NCBI GenBank assembly: GCA_002343445.1
Contig: DDSP01000079.1
Span: 1 to 25,539 of the forward strand
Source of the DNA: Chthonomonas sp. UBA2387
GTDB taxonomy: Bacteria; Armatimonadota; Fimbriimonadia; Fimbriimonadales; Fimbriimonadaceae
Direction: 5' to 3'
DNA: 25,539 bases
In this document: in pieces, positions 14,443 to 22,245 of the stretch
Layout of the letters: each line of letters starts with the position of its first letter
Position numbering within the stretch: the stretch's first letter is position 1
The notes under the pieces: model-generated
Told to the model about the DNA's origin: nothing
The model's input: only the letters and a program-made list of their open reading frames with translations
Databases searched by the model: none
Made by a program: the position numbers and the translations under genes

Positions 14443-15269
14443 GATGCTGACCTACTTTCTACGTTCAACGACACGATCCCTCGGCGGGGTTCCCCCAGGC
14501 GCAAGGCGTATTCGTCGTTGAATGCGGCAACCGTGAGGCTTCTTGTCAAGCTACCCGATTTCCAGAGCGCTTCGGCCGCCTCACGAACCCATTCCGTGGC
14601 AAGTGCTTCGTGGTCGGATTCGGCCGGTCCAAACTCAAGTTCGGGCAGGCCCATCTTGCCCATGCCGGACGTGGACGCCATCCAGCCCTGGGGCCGGAAC
14701 CGCCACCGAACGACGACATGCGACGAAGCTTGTTTTGCGGGCCGGTCCATGGCGTCGCGGAAGCTCTCGGGCAGGTACACGACGTTCGCGGCAACGTCGT
14801 AAACCAGAGTTCCTTCGGCCACGGCCAGATAACCGAGCGCCATCGCGGGCGTGAACGAAAGGTGCTCTCCTTTCGCGGGCGGCTTACGGGCCACAAACAC
14901 CACCCGGATCAGGGCCTCCGCATTGTTCAGGGCCTCCAGTTCCTCAGAGCCCAATCCCTCGACTCCGTGAGCCAGATCGGGTCGAAAGGCGCTTGGGTTC
15001 TTCGAGCGGAGCACCAGCCCGACGTGGGTGCCCACATGGCTCAGGAGCAGCCCCTCGGCGGGACCGATCGGCCCGGCGAGCGTCCCCGCTCGGCCTTGGC
15101 CGCGCATCATCGCGTCCACCACGGCGTCTTGTTTGGGCAACACCGCCTTCGGCACATAGACCCAGAATTCGCAGTGGACCACGGGCTGTCGTCGGGCTCG
15201 GGCCCTCCCGGCCAGGAGCCCGAACAGCAGGCCCAACAAACCTGCGGGAATCAGAAGTCTAGGGTCCAA
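14439..15269 (-). CDS. Membrane-anchored protein of unknown function
   Basis: 276 aa, not recognised. One N-terminal hydrophobic helix (about 4-22, LLIPAGLLGLLFGLLAG) is followed by a basic RARARR stretch, so the long C-terminal domain is probably cytoplasmic. Visible stretches are EFWVYVPKAVLPKQD, LLSHVGTHVGLVLR, LVYDVAANVVYLPESFRDAM and SHVVVRWRFRPQGWM. It overlaps the zinc-ribbon gene upstream by 11 bp and hisF downstream by 4 bp. The coupling to hisF is the only hint of function, and I infer nothing further from it. Confidence 0.75.
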   Translation of the reverse strand: MDPRLLIPAGLLGLLFGLLAGRARARRQPVVHCEFWVYVPKAVLPKQDAVVDAMMRGQGRAGTLAGPIGPAEGLLLSHVGTHVGLVLRSKNPSAFRPDLAHGVEGLGSEELEALNNAEALIRVVFVARKPPAKGEHLSFTPAMALGYLAVAEGTLVYDVAANVVYLPESFRDAMDRPAKQASSHVVVRWRFRPQGWMASTSGMGKMGLPELEFGPAESDHEALATEWVREAAEALWKSGSLTRSLTVAAFNDEYALRLGEPRRGIVSLNVESRSAS

Positions 15270-15474
15270 TGCCGATCAGCCACCGTTCGACGACGCGCAT
15301 TTCTTCGTCCGAGAGCGACGCATGGCACGACTCGCACAGCCCCGCTTCGTTCACGCGGTGCGCACAACACAAGAGGCAAGCGTCCATCTTGCGGGCGCGA
15401 AGCACGAACCGCGGTTGCGAAAGAGCCCAGAGCAACTGGTTGCGGGGCAAGCCCTCGGAATTGGCGCGGTCCAC
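15259..15474 (-). CDS. Small zinc-ribbon protein
   Basis: 71 aa, starting at GTG 15474. Two CxxC pairs (C33/C36 in CLLC and C47/C50 in CESC) would bind one Zn2+ in a ribbon. The N-terminal 30 residues are basic (PRFVLRARKM) and the C-terminal helix is DEEMRVVERWLIGIGP. The length and layout suggest a small regulatory or adaptor protein, but no family was recognised. The start is supported by TAGAAT 6 nt upstream. It begins 9 bp after the acyltransferase stop and overlaps the next gene by 11 bp. Confidence 0.65.
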   Translation of the reverse strand: MDRANSEGLPRNQLLWALSQPRFVLRARKMDACLLCCAHRVNEAGLCESCHASLSDEEMRVVERWLIGIGP

Positions 15475-15480
15475 ACGCGG

Positions 15481-15486
15481 ATTCTA
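15481..15486 (-). promoter_or_regulatory. Candidate leaderless -10 for the zinc-ribbon gene
   Basis: TAGAAT (minus strand) ends 6 nt before GTG 15474, and its first bases lie in the stop codon of the acyltransferase gene (15484-15486). No Shine-Dalgarno is present. If real, this promoter would transcribe the zinc-ribbon, unknown and hisF genes separately from the two upstream genes. Confidence 0.4.
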
Positions 15487-16569
15487 CACCCGGGGAGCCA
15501 ACCGCCGGGCGAGTTCGTGGAAGGGCTTCTCGATGATCGGAAACAGCATGGATGCGGCGAACACGGCGATGAGGACGCCCCCTGCCGCTGCCCCGTGCAG
15601 CAGCCACCCATCGAACCTCGGCGCGGCCAGTTTCCCCGCCAGGCTGATCACCGGGTTGTGGGTCAGATAGAGCGTGTACGACACCAGCCCGACGGAAACC
15701 AAGGGCGGCCACGAGAACCACCGATGGAACGGATGCCCGGTGGTGACCAGCAACGCCGAACACGCGCCCAGACCCGCGACCACCACCGACCAGGGCGGCG
15801 GCTGCCCGCTGACATCGAGCCACACCGCCAATGCCCAGAGCGGCAAGCATGCCCAGCCCCATCCCCAGCCTTTGGCCTCGGCGGAGAGCTTGGCCGCGAT
15901 CATCCCGCCCGCGAACACGCACAGAAGCGAGGGCAGCGAGTTCCAGAACGCGAAAGTCGAGGCGTCGGTGGCAAAGTTGGCATGTTGCGGGGCGACGAAC
16001 CACCAGACCGCTCCCAGCGCCACCGTAACGCCCGCCAGCAACGCGGGGCGGGGCAACATCGCCAACAGCAGCGGAAACACGACGTAGAGCTGCGACTCCA
16101 AAGCAATGCTCCAGAACGGGCCACTGATGCGCCAGATGTGCTCGCCGAACAGGTTGTGCGCCATGAGCACGTGAAGGACGATGTCCTTGGCATCGGTGGG
16201 CTGCTGGACCACGCGTTCGCGGAACGCTGGGACCTGGACGAGCAAAACCAAAGCCGCCATCACCACATAGTAGGGCGGCGCGATCCGCAACGCTCGACGC
16301 AACGCGAACCCCGGCCCGTACACGCGGTAGTTCTTCTTCCGGGCGTAGGGGTAGGCCAGGCAAAACCCGGAAAGCGCGAGGAACACGGGCACCCCAAGGT
16401 GCCCTGCGCTCATAAGATCGAACCAGAGTCCCCCGTGGGGCTTCCCGGGGGCGCGATAGAAGAACTCGTACGCGTGGTACAGGGCCACCCAGAGCGCGGC
16501 CAGCGCCCGCAACCCGTCCACGTGCTCGAGCCGCGACGCGCTACTGCTTCTTGGGGTGGTCTTCGACAA
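15484..16569 (-). CDS. Acyltransferase 3 family membrane protein
   Basis: 361 aa, about ten hydrophobic segments. It carries the family motifs HVDGLRALAALWVALYH (16-32), VPVFLALSGFCLAYPYA and RRALRIAPPYYVVM. These proteins O-acetylate or O-acylate extracellular sugars and lipids at the cytoplasmic membrane, using a conserved N-terminal His (H32). The start TTG 16569 is the only one giving the full motif, and it overlaps the lipoprotein gene by 29 bp. The role may be surface-polysaccharide acetylation, which would fit the glycan locus 7 kb away, but this is an inference. Confidence 0.88.
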   Translation of the reverse strand: MSKTTPRSSSASRLEHVDGLRALAALWVALYHAYEFFYRAPGKPHGGLWFDLMSAGHLGVPVFLALSGFCLAYPYARKKNYRVYGPGFALRRALRIAPPYYVVMAALVLLVQVPAFRERVVQQPTDAKDIVLHVLMAHNLFGEHIWRISGPFWSIALESQLYVVFPLLLAMLPRPALLAGVTVALGAVWWFVAPQHANFATDASTFAFWNSLPSLLCVFAGGMIAAKLSAEAKGWGWGWACLPLWALAVWLDVSGQPPPWSVVVAGLGACSALLVTTGHPFHRWFSWPPLVSVGLVSYTLYLTHNPVISLAGKLAAPRFDGWLLHGAAAGGVLIAVFAASMLFPIIEKPFHELARRLAPRV

Positions 16570-17086
16570 CGCTGATCTGAATACCGTCGCCTTCGGGGGC
16601 CTTGGCGATGGTCACGCCAACCTTGATGCCGTTGATCTCGCCATGGATCATGCCGCCGTCGCCCACCTTGATCTCCTGTTCTATCTTGGACATCTTGCCC
16701 TTGTAGAACGCGAAAGCATCGTCTACCTTGGCCTTCGAATCGTAGGTGGCCAGGTACTGGACCCGGTCGCCGACTTCCACGCGTGCTCCGCCTTCCTTGG
16801 TCCGGGTCGCGCCCGCGAAGGCGGGGGTGACCATGGCGCTCAGGTCCACGTTGGACCCGGCTTCCCACTGGTCGGTCTGGCCCGTTTCCTTGTCTTGGTG
16901 GGTGACCTTGAACGTGTCGCCCTCGTCCTTGACTTCGGTCACGCCCTTGTCGTCTTCGGCGCGCTTCTCAGCGACCGTTTCGCCTTCCGGCTTGGTGCCG
17001 GGCTCTTCCTTGGGCGGAGCCGAACACCCGACGACGAGCGCGCCAGCCAAGGCGCAGACAACGAGAAGCCGCATCCAATCGCGCAT
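16541..17086 (-). CDS. Lipoprotein of unknown function
   Basis: 181 aa from ATG 17086. A lipoprotein signal (MRDWMRLLVVCALAGALVVG, then C21) is followed by a charged low-complexity linker rich in Lys, Glu and Thr (22-65) and a C-terminal folded region with AFYKGKMSKIEQEIKV and GVTIAKAPEGDGIQISVVEDHP. The latter alternates beta-strands and resembles small periplasmic domains that read as unknown. The longer frame to 17131 is rejected because 17086 starts the signal peptide and has TACAAT 6 nt upstream. The gene overlaps the acyltransferase start by 29 bp, so they are probably cotranscribed. Confidence 0.8.
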   Translation of the reverse strand: MRDWMRLLVVCALAGALVVGCSAPPKEEPGTKPEGETVAEKRAEDDKGVTEVKDEGDTFKVTHQDKETGQTDQWEAGSNVDLSAMVTPAFAGATRTKEGGARVEVGDRVQYLATYDSKAKVDDAFAFYKGKMSKIEQEIKVGDGGMIHGEINGIKVGVTIAKAPEGDGIQISVVEDHPKKQ

Positions 17087-17092
17087 GCACCC

Positions 17093-17098
17093 ATTGTA
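17093..17098 (-). promoter_or_regulatory. Candidate leaderless -10 for the lipoprotein operon
   Basis: TACAAT (minus strand) ends 6 nt before ATG 17086, in the 41-bp gap after the E1 dehydrogenase gene. No Shine-Dalgarno is present. No clear -35 was found. Confidence 0.45.
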
Positions 17099-17127
17099 GC
17101 AAGGTGCAACGGGCGACGAACGCCGAA

Positions 17128-19089
17128 TCACCTCATCACGGTTTCAATGGCTTCGAGAACGCGCTCGATGTCCGGCAGGGCGGCGTACTCGTAGATCGGG
17201 TTGTAACCGATCTGAACATCTTCGCGGGCCACGAGTTGGGGGGCCGAAAGGAACAATTCGAACCGCTCGGGTCGCCCGGTCATCTCGGCCAGAATCGCCT
17301 GCCCAAAGCCGCATGTTCGCGTGTCCTCTTGCACCACGACGAGCCGCCCCGTCTTGGCGACCGACTCGGTGAGGGTCTCGTAGTCGCAGGGCACGATGGA
17401 ACGAAGGTCCACGATCTCGAGCGACACGGTGTCGCCGAGTTGCTTCTGGGCCTCTTCGGCGAGTTCCAGCGTGTTGCCCCACGCGACCAACGTGACGTCG
17501 CCGCCCTCCTTGACGATGCGCGCTTTGCCAAGCGGCACGGGGTGGTACTTCGCCACGGGCACGGGTTTGCGGAAGATGTGCTTGGGAATGAGCACCATCG
17601 TCGGGTCGTCGCTCTTCGATGCCGTCCAGATCAACCCGGCCGCATCCTCCGGCGTCGAGGGGATGACGATGTTGATGCCGGTCACGTGGGCCAGCATGCC
17701 CTCGTTGCTCATGCTGTGCCAGAGCGACCCCCCGGGCAGGTACGCGCCGTACGGAGCGTAGAGCACCATGGGGCACTTCCAGTGGCCGAACGTGCGCCAT
17801 CGCAGCGTCGAGATGTTGGTCACCAACTGGTTCCAGCCCGGCGAGATGAAGTCGATGAACTGGAGTTCGAACACCGGCTTCATGCCGTAGATGGACATGC
17901 CGACGGCGACGCCGAGAATGGTGGCCTCGGCGAGCGGGGCGTTGAACACTTGGTGCGGGAACGACTCGCTCAGCCCCTTCGTCAGGCCGAACACGCCGCC
18001 CTTGGGGTCCTCGATGTCCTCGCCAAAGAAGATGACGCGGTGGTCGTCTTCGAGCGCCTTTCGGAACGTGGCGTTGATGGATTGCACCATCGTCATGCGG
18101 TCGCCACCCTCGATGGGCGGCACCTCGGCTGCGACAGGTTCGCCGAAGTTGTGCAGATAGACCTCCGATGCGAGCGGATCCTGCTCCTTCTCTGCCTGCA
18201 GGTAGTCGGCGTCCACCTGGGCCTTCACGTCCTCCTGCATCTGCTCGAACGCGGCCTCGGTGAGTTCCCCGCTGCCGATGAGTTCCTCGGCCAGCAAGCG
18301 GATCGGATCGCGCTTGAACATCTCTTCGATGTCCTCCAGCGAGCGGTAGACGCGGTGGTCGTCGGAACTGGTGTGGCTGCCCAAGCGGTCCAGGTCGCAC
18401 CAGAGCAGCGTCGGTCCCTCGCCGGCGCGAGCCTTGCGCACCGCATCGCCCGCCGCTGCGTACACGTTGTCCACGTGCCGCGCGTCCACATGGCGGAACT
18501 TGTCCTTGGCGATGATGTCCAGATGGAATGGGAGGAACTTCTCCGTGGGGGTCGAGATGCCGTACTTGTTGTCCTCGACCACAAAGATCACCGGCAGGTT
18601 CTCTTGGAACGCGAACGCGATGGCCTCGAAGAACTCGCCTTGACGGGATGCCGCATCGCCGATGCTGGCCACGGCCACGCTGTCGTCCCCGGCGAGCTTC
18701 ATCGCCCAAGCCGTGCCCGTGGCCGGGAGAAGGCACGCGCCCGTCGGTGTGGCGACGCTGAAGACGTTGCGCGCACGGTCGGAATAGTGGCCCGGCATCT
18801 GGCGTCCGCCCGACCCAGAAGACCGCTTCGCGAAGTAGGCGAGCGCCAAATCGTAGTTGGGGATGCCCCGTTGCAGCATCAGCGCGCGATCGCGGTAATA
18901 CGGGAACAGGTAATCGCTCTCGCGAAGGTGGAGCGCAATCGCGCCGAGAGCTTCGTGGCCGTGGCCGCTGACCTGAAACCACCCTTTGCTCTGGCGGAGC
19001 AGAATGCCCTCGCGGCGGTCGCCCTCGCGGCTGAGAAGCATGAGGCGCAAGAAGTCCGTTTTGTTGAAGGTGGAGGTTTGCTGGGTCAT
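17128..19089 (-). CDS. Fused E1 alpha/beta 2-oxoacid dehydrogenase (branched-chain type)
   Basis: 653 aa. The N-terminal part (about 1-325) is the E1 alpha subunit. It has RQMPGHYSD (H101 region) and the thiamine-diphosphate motif GD at 144-145 through EDN (172-174), followed by KYGIST. The C-terminal part (about 330-653) is E1 beta, with FFGEDIEDPKGGVFGLTKGL, NAPLAEATILGVAVGMS, PYGAYLPGGSLWHSMSNEG and EDTRTCGFGQAILAEM. Together they would decarboxylate a 2-oxoacid and pass the acyl group to E2 lipoyl. The alpha-beta fusion and sequence style fit branched-chain 2-oxoacid dehydrogenase. No E2 or E3 gene is in the window. ATG 19089 is chosen because AGGTG lies 5 nt upstream; the frame continues to 19227 without family similarity. 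It is divergent from dnaA. Confidence 0.92.
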   Translation of the reverse strand: MTQQTSTFNKTDFLRLMLLSREGDRREGILLRQSKGWFQVSGHGHEALGAIALHLRESDYLFPYYRDRALMLQRGIPNYDLALAYFAKRSSGSGGRQMPGHYSDRARNVFSVATPTGACLLPATGTAWAMKLAGDDSVAVASIGDAASRQGEFFEAIAFAFQENLPVIFVVEDNKYGISTPTEKFLPFHLDIIAKDKFRHVDARHVDNVYAAAGDAVRKARAGEGPTLLWCDLDRLGSHTSSDDHRVYRSLEDIEEMFKRDPIRLLAEELIGSGELTEAAFEQMQEDVKAQVDADYLQAEKEQDPLASEVYLHNFGEPVAAEVPPIEGGDRMTMVQSINATFRKALEDDHRVIFFGEDIEDPKGGVFGLTKGLSESFPHQVFNAPLAEATILGVAVGMSIYGMKPVFELQFIDFISPGWNQLVTNISTLRWRTFGHWKCPMVLYAPYGAYLPGGSLWHSMSNEGMLAHVTGINIVIPSTPEDAAGLIWTASKSDDPTMVLIPKHIFRKPVPVAKYHPVPLGKARIVKEGGDVTLVAWGNTLELAEEAQKQLGDTVSLEIVDLRSIVPCDYETLTESVAKTGRLVVVQEDTRTCGFGQAILAEMTGRPERFELFLSAPQLVAREDVQIGYNPIYEYAALPDIERVLEAIETVMR

Positions 19090-19122
19090 GGGGGCACCTA
19101 ACTTTCGACGTTGAAAATCGGG

Positions 19123-19139
19123 GCCGGAAGGGCTCCGGC
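19123..19139 (-). promoter_or_regulatory. Hairpin in the E1 gene leader
   Basis: GCCGGA/TCCGGC forms a 6-bp stem with a 5-nt loop, about 35 nt before the E1 start codon. It lies downstream of the candidate -10 at 19149-19154, so it would be transcribed in the 5' leader. No known riboswitch was recognised. Confidence 0.3.
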
Positions 19140-19148
19140 AACGAATGG

Positions 19149-19154
19149 AGTATA
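19149..19154 (-). promoter_or_regulatory. Candidate -10 for the E1 dehydrogenase gene
   Basis: TATACT on the minus strand, about 60 nt before ATG 19089. The leader then carries AGGTG as a Shine-Dalgarno, so this gene would be expressed with a conventional 5' UTR, unlike the leaderless set. No good -35 was seen. Confidence 0.35.
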
Positions 19155-19340
19155 CCGTTCGCGCCTTCGACGTCCGACCACGCACGGGCCCCAATACCCG
19201 GACACGGACGCGAAAGAAAAGGGGCAATTAGGCGCGCCGTTCCGGTCGCGCTTGGGTTATGCTATCGGTGCGCCTCGTCCCCTCTTGGCCCGCTCCAGGG
19301 CACACCACTTTGAGGCGACGCAGTCAGGGTTTTGTCACGG

Positions 19341-20711
19341 ATGGATCAGTACAGCTTAGAAGATTCGCAGGATCGCATCAAGCTCCGAGCGGCCTTTGAG
19401 CGTGCGACGCGCAGGTTGGAGACCCGGGTGCCCGCAGCGCACATGACGCGCTTCATCCGTCCGTTGCGACCGCTCGGCCTTCAAGGCTCGGTGGCCCGTT
19501 TCGCCGCCCAGGGCAGGTTCGTCGCCGACTGGGTGAAGAGCCGGTATCTCGACGATTTGGGCCGCCTGCTTTCCGACGAACTGGGCCGGAACGTCACCGT
19601 CGAGATCGAAGCCGAGCCCCGCGATCTGGCCTCCAATCGCAAGCCTGAAGACGCACCCGCGATTGCCCCCGCCGTCAGCGATGCGGACGAAGGCACTCTG
19701 ATTCTGGATGACCGCTATACGTTCGACACGTTCGTCCAAGGGCAGAGCAACCGGCTCGCCTATGCCGGTGCGGTCGCCGTCGCCAACGCGCCAGGTACCA
19801 AGTACAACCCGCTGTTCATCTACGGCGCCTCGGGCCTGGGCAAAACCCATCTGCTGCACTCGATCGCTCGCCAAATCCGAGAGCAGAACCCCGACCTGCC
19901 CATCCGCTACGCGAGCGCCCAGCAATTCGTCGAGGGCTTCGTTGCGGCGGTCCAGCGCGGCCGCACCGAGCAATTCCGCCGCTCCCACCGCACCTTGGCC
20001 GTTTGGCTGCTGGACGACGTCCAGTTCATCGCCGGCAAAGACAAGACGCAGGAAGAGGTCTTCCACCTGTTCAACAGCTTCCAGCAGGCGGGCAAGCAGA
20101 TCGTGCTGGCCTCCGATCGTCCGCCGCGCGACCTGTATCTGATGGACGAGCGACTCCGATCCCGATTCGAAGCGGGTCTGGTCGCCGACATTCAGCATCC
20201 CGACACGGAAACCCGTTGCGCCATCGTCCGATCGAAGGCCCAGCGCGACGGCATCGCGCTGCCGCAGGACGTCGCCATGTACCTGGCCGAGAACGTGCCC
20301 GGGAACATCCGCACGCTGGAAGGCGCCCTGACCAAACTCAGCGCCCAGGCCAGCCTCGATGGAGCCGCCATCGGCATGGACATCGTCCGCCAAATCGTCG
20401 CTCGCGACTTCAAGGACTTTGGCAAGCCGGGGCTCGAACAGATCGTCAAGGCCGTCAGCGAGCACTTCAAGATTCCAGTCAACGACATCCTCGGACAGAG
20501 CCGAAAGGCCCCCATCGCCCACGCGCGGCACGTCTCAGTGTATGTGACGCGAGAACTGACGGGCGACAGTTGGAAACACATCGGACGCCAATTCGGCAAC
20601 CGAGACCATACGTCCGTCATGCACTCGTACCAGCGGATCACTGAGTTGGTGCGGCAGGACCGCGAACTCAAGGTGTCCATCCAACGTATCATTGAACAAT
20701 TGCACCCGTAA
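19341..20711 (+). CDS. dnaA: Chromosomal replication initiator protein DnaA
   Basis: 456 aa from ATG 19341. Domain I (about 1-95) contains PLRPLGLQGSVARFAAQ and DWVKSRYLDDLGRLL. Domain II is a short acidic linker. The AAA+ domain III has Walker A GASGLGKT (about 162-169), Walker B VWLLDDVQFI and GNIRTLEGAL. Domain IV carries the DNA-binding helix-turn-helix with the signature GRQFGNRDHTSVMHSYQRI. It binds DnaA boxes and opens the origin. TTG 19332 is an alternative start three codons upstream. dnaN and recF are not adjacent, and I see no DnaA box (TTATNCACA) in the 250-bp upstream gap, so the origin is probably elsewhere or diverged. It could be the only dnaA or a paralogue. Confidence 0.95.
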   Translation: MDQYSLEDSQDRIKLRAAFERATRRLETRVPAAHMTRFIRPLRPLGLQGSVARFAAQGRFVADWVKSRYLDDLGRLLSDELGRNVTVEIEAEPRDLASNRKPEDAPAIAPAVSDADEGTLILDDRYTFDTFVQGQSNRLAYAGAVAVANAPGTKYNPLFIYGASGLGKTHLLHSIARQIREQNPDLPIRYASAQQFVEGFVAAVQRGRTEQFRRSHRTLAVWLLDDVQFIAGKDKTQEEVFHLFNSFQQAGKQIVLASDRPPRDLYLMDERLRSRFEAGLVADIQHPDTETRCAIVRSKAQRDGIALPQDVAMYLAENVPGNIRTLEGALTKLSAQASLDGAAIGMDIVRQIVARDFKDFGKPGLEQIVKAVSEHFKIPVNDILGQSRKAPIAHARHVSVYVTRELTGDSWKHIGRQFGNRDHTSVMHSYQRITELVRQDRELKVSIQRIIEQLHP

Positions 20712-20744
20712 TCCTGAAGCAGGGTTCGGAATCCGGAGGAAGCC

Positions 20745-21491
20745 ATGAAACCGATCGCTCTCTGCCTTGCGCTCGTCGGCGTCGCAGTCCAAGTCTCTGC
20801 GCAACACCGACCGATCAACGACAGTTCGAAGGGTGAAGGAACCTATTACCACGGCGGTTCCGGCTCGCGAAACATCGACCGAGCCACCGTCCGCTTGCTG
20901 AACAACAACCAGTTCATCATCACCGTTTCGGGCCAACGCACCGGCACATTCGCGGGGACGTACGACATGTCGGGCTCGCGAGCCTTGCTCAACGTCAAGA
21001 TCGTCAACGACAACCGGCGCCACGTGAGCGGTCGCGGGGTCATCAACCTGACCGGCGGTTTGCAGGTCACGTCCTTTGAGATGGATGGCGAGATCGACCG
21101 CGACACCTTCCGAGTCCGATACGACGCCCACGTCAATTCCGGCGGACCCGGATGGGGAGGCGGTGGTTCGAACGACCGTGACTTCTCCGGAAGTCTGCGC
21201 CGGCGCGGCACCTTCACCATCGACGGGCGACGCTCGGACATCGACTCGGTGGACGTGACCGTACGCGACGGCAAACTGATGATCCGCGTCAAAGGCGAGA
21301 AGAGCGTGGACTTCGCGGGAACGGCACGACGCCAGGGCCAAAACGACTTCACCATCCGCATCGAGCGTGGGTTCAGCCGCTCGGCAAGCGGGTCGGGTTC
21401 GATCTCGGTGCGCCCCGATGGTCGTCTGCGCTCGGTGGACTTCTCGGGTCGAGCCGACGGCAAGAGTTATCGCGTGCAGGTCTCGGACTGA
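20745..21491 (+). CDS. Exported protein with an internal domain duplication, unknown function
   Basis: 248 aa. A signal peptide (MKPIALCLALVGVAVQVSA) is followed by two related halves: residues about 31-128 and about 155-247, joined by a Gly-rich linker (GGPGWGGGGSN). Shared landmarks include TV/VTV-R at the start of each core, FAGT (69-72 and 190-193), a G-rich SGRG/SGSG turn (95-98 and 215-218), a D/E-G-x-L/F-x-x-x-F segment and a closing YRV/FRV strand. The halves look like tandem beta-sandwich domains. GGAGG (20735-20739) is 5 nt before the ATG, the strongest Shine-Dalgarno in the window. It lies 33 bp after dnaA and may be cotranscribed with it. Function unknown. Confidence 0.8.
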   Translation: MKPIALCLALVGVAVQVSAQHRPINDSSKGEGTYYHGGSGSRNIDRATVRLLNNNQFIITVSGQRTGTFAGTYDMSGSRALLNVKIVNDNRRHVSGRGVINLTGGLQVTSFEMDGEIDRDTFRVRYDAHVNSGGPGWGGGGSNDRDFSGSLRRRGTFTIDGRRSDIDSVDVTVRDGKLMIRVKGEKSVDFAGTARRQGQNDFTIRIERGFSRSASGSGSISVRPDGRLRSVDFSGRADGKSYRVQVSD

Positions 21492-21498
21492 TCCTCTT

Positions 21499-21527
21499 GG
21501 GCCGTCTCTAGAACGCCGAGACGGCCC
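21499..21527. terminator. Perfect hairpin between convergent genes
   Basis: GGGCCGTCTC (21499-21508) pairs with GAGACGGCCC (21518-21527): ten uninterrupted, GC-rich base pairs with a 9-nt loop. It overlaps the end of the TauE-type gene (stop 21508-21510) and lies 8 bp after the upstream convergent stop. No T-tract follows on either strand, so it is more likely a roadblock or a mRNA-end stabiliser than a textbook terminator. Confidence 0.6.
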
Positions 21528-22245
21528 GAACCAGCATGTAGAGCGCAAAGCCGCCTAGGAACAACTCGACCACGGCGATGTACCGCGCCGCATCAAGACG
21601 ATCCACGATGCGGCGACCCACGTAGGCGCCCAAAACCATCACGCCGCCCAGCGCCAAGCCCATTTCCCACACGGGCGAGGCTAGTGCGCCGTTCGCCGCG
21701 AAAACGCCTGCTTTGGTCGCGTGCGTCAGCGCCGAGTAAAGCCCGTCCGTTCCCAGGAAGGCCGACCGGACCAGGCCGTAGCTCAACAGGAACGGCGTCG
21801 CTAAGGGCCCGGTGACGCCGCCCATGCCGCTGATGAAGCCACTCACCCCGGCGACCACTGGCAAGTCGCGCAACCGAGTCTTGTACTGGGCGCGGGCCGA
21901 CAATCGGCGCGCGGGAATCAACAGGAGCAAGGTGGCCGCGATGAAGACATCCAGCCAACGCGTGTCCAGGTTCACGAAGAGCGTCGCGCCGATCATGCTG
22001 GCCGGGATGCTCGCCCCCGCCAGAGCCAGAAACGCCTTCCAGTCGATGTCCCGCCACGAGAACGCCGCACGGCCCGCGTTCGTCATCGTCATCGCCAGAG
22101 CCATGACGGGCACCGCCACGCGCACGCCCAACACGAGTGTCATGACGGGCAACATGATCGCGCCCGTTCCGAAGCCCAATACTCCTCCCAACGTCGAAGC
22201 GGCGAGCGCTAGAAGCAGCACGCCGACGACGACTTCCGGAGTCAT
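21508..22245 (-). CDS. TauE/SafE-family membrane permease
   Basis: 245 aa, about eight hydrophobic helices. It has LGGVLGFGTGAIMLPVMTLVLG near the N terminus and the second-repeat GFISGMGGVTGPLATPFLL at about 135-155, the paired glycine-rich motifs of the TauE/SafE (DUF81) family. Members export sulfite, sulfonates or related organic anions; the substrate here is unknown. ATG 22245 is chosen because it overlaps the DUF1801 stop as ATGA and starts the first helix; the longer frame to 22332 runs in the preceding gene. It ends the three-gene operon that starts with the M14 peptidase. Confidence 0.85.
   Translation of the reverse strand: MTPEVVVGVLLLALAASTLGGVLGFGTGAIMLPVMTLVLGVRVAVPVMALAMTMTNAGRAAFSWRDIDWKAFLALAGASIPASMIGATLFVNLDTRWLDVFIAATLLLLIPARRLSARAQYKTRLRDLPVVAGVSGFISGMGGVTGPLATPFLLSYGLVRSAFLGTDGLYSALTHATKAGVFAANGALASPVWEMGLALGGVMVLGAYVGRRIVDRLDAARYIAVVELFLGGFALYMLVRAVSAF

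Noticed and set aside
17104..19101. Long plus-strand open frame (665 aa) opposite the E1 dehydrogenase gene
   Set aside because: It mirrors the codon structure of the E1 gene on the other strand, and its product is low-complexity without any recognised domain.
19258..19263. TATGCT upstream of dnaA as a promoter
   Set aside because: The hexamer is plausible but has no -35 and no spacing to a start codon that would support it, so I did not list it as a feature.
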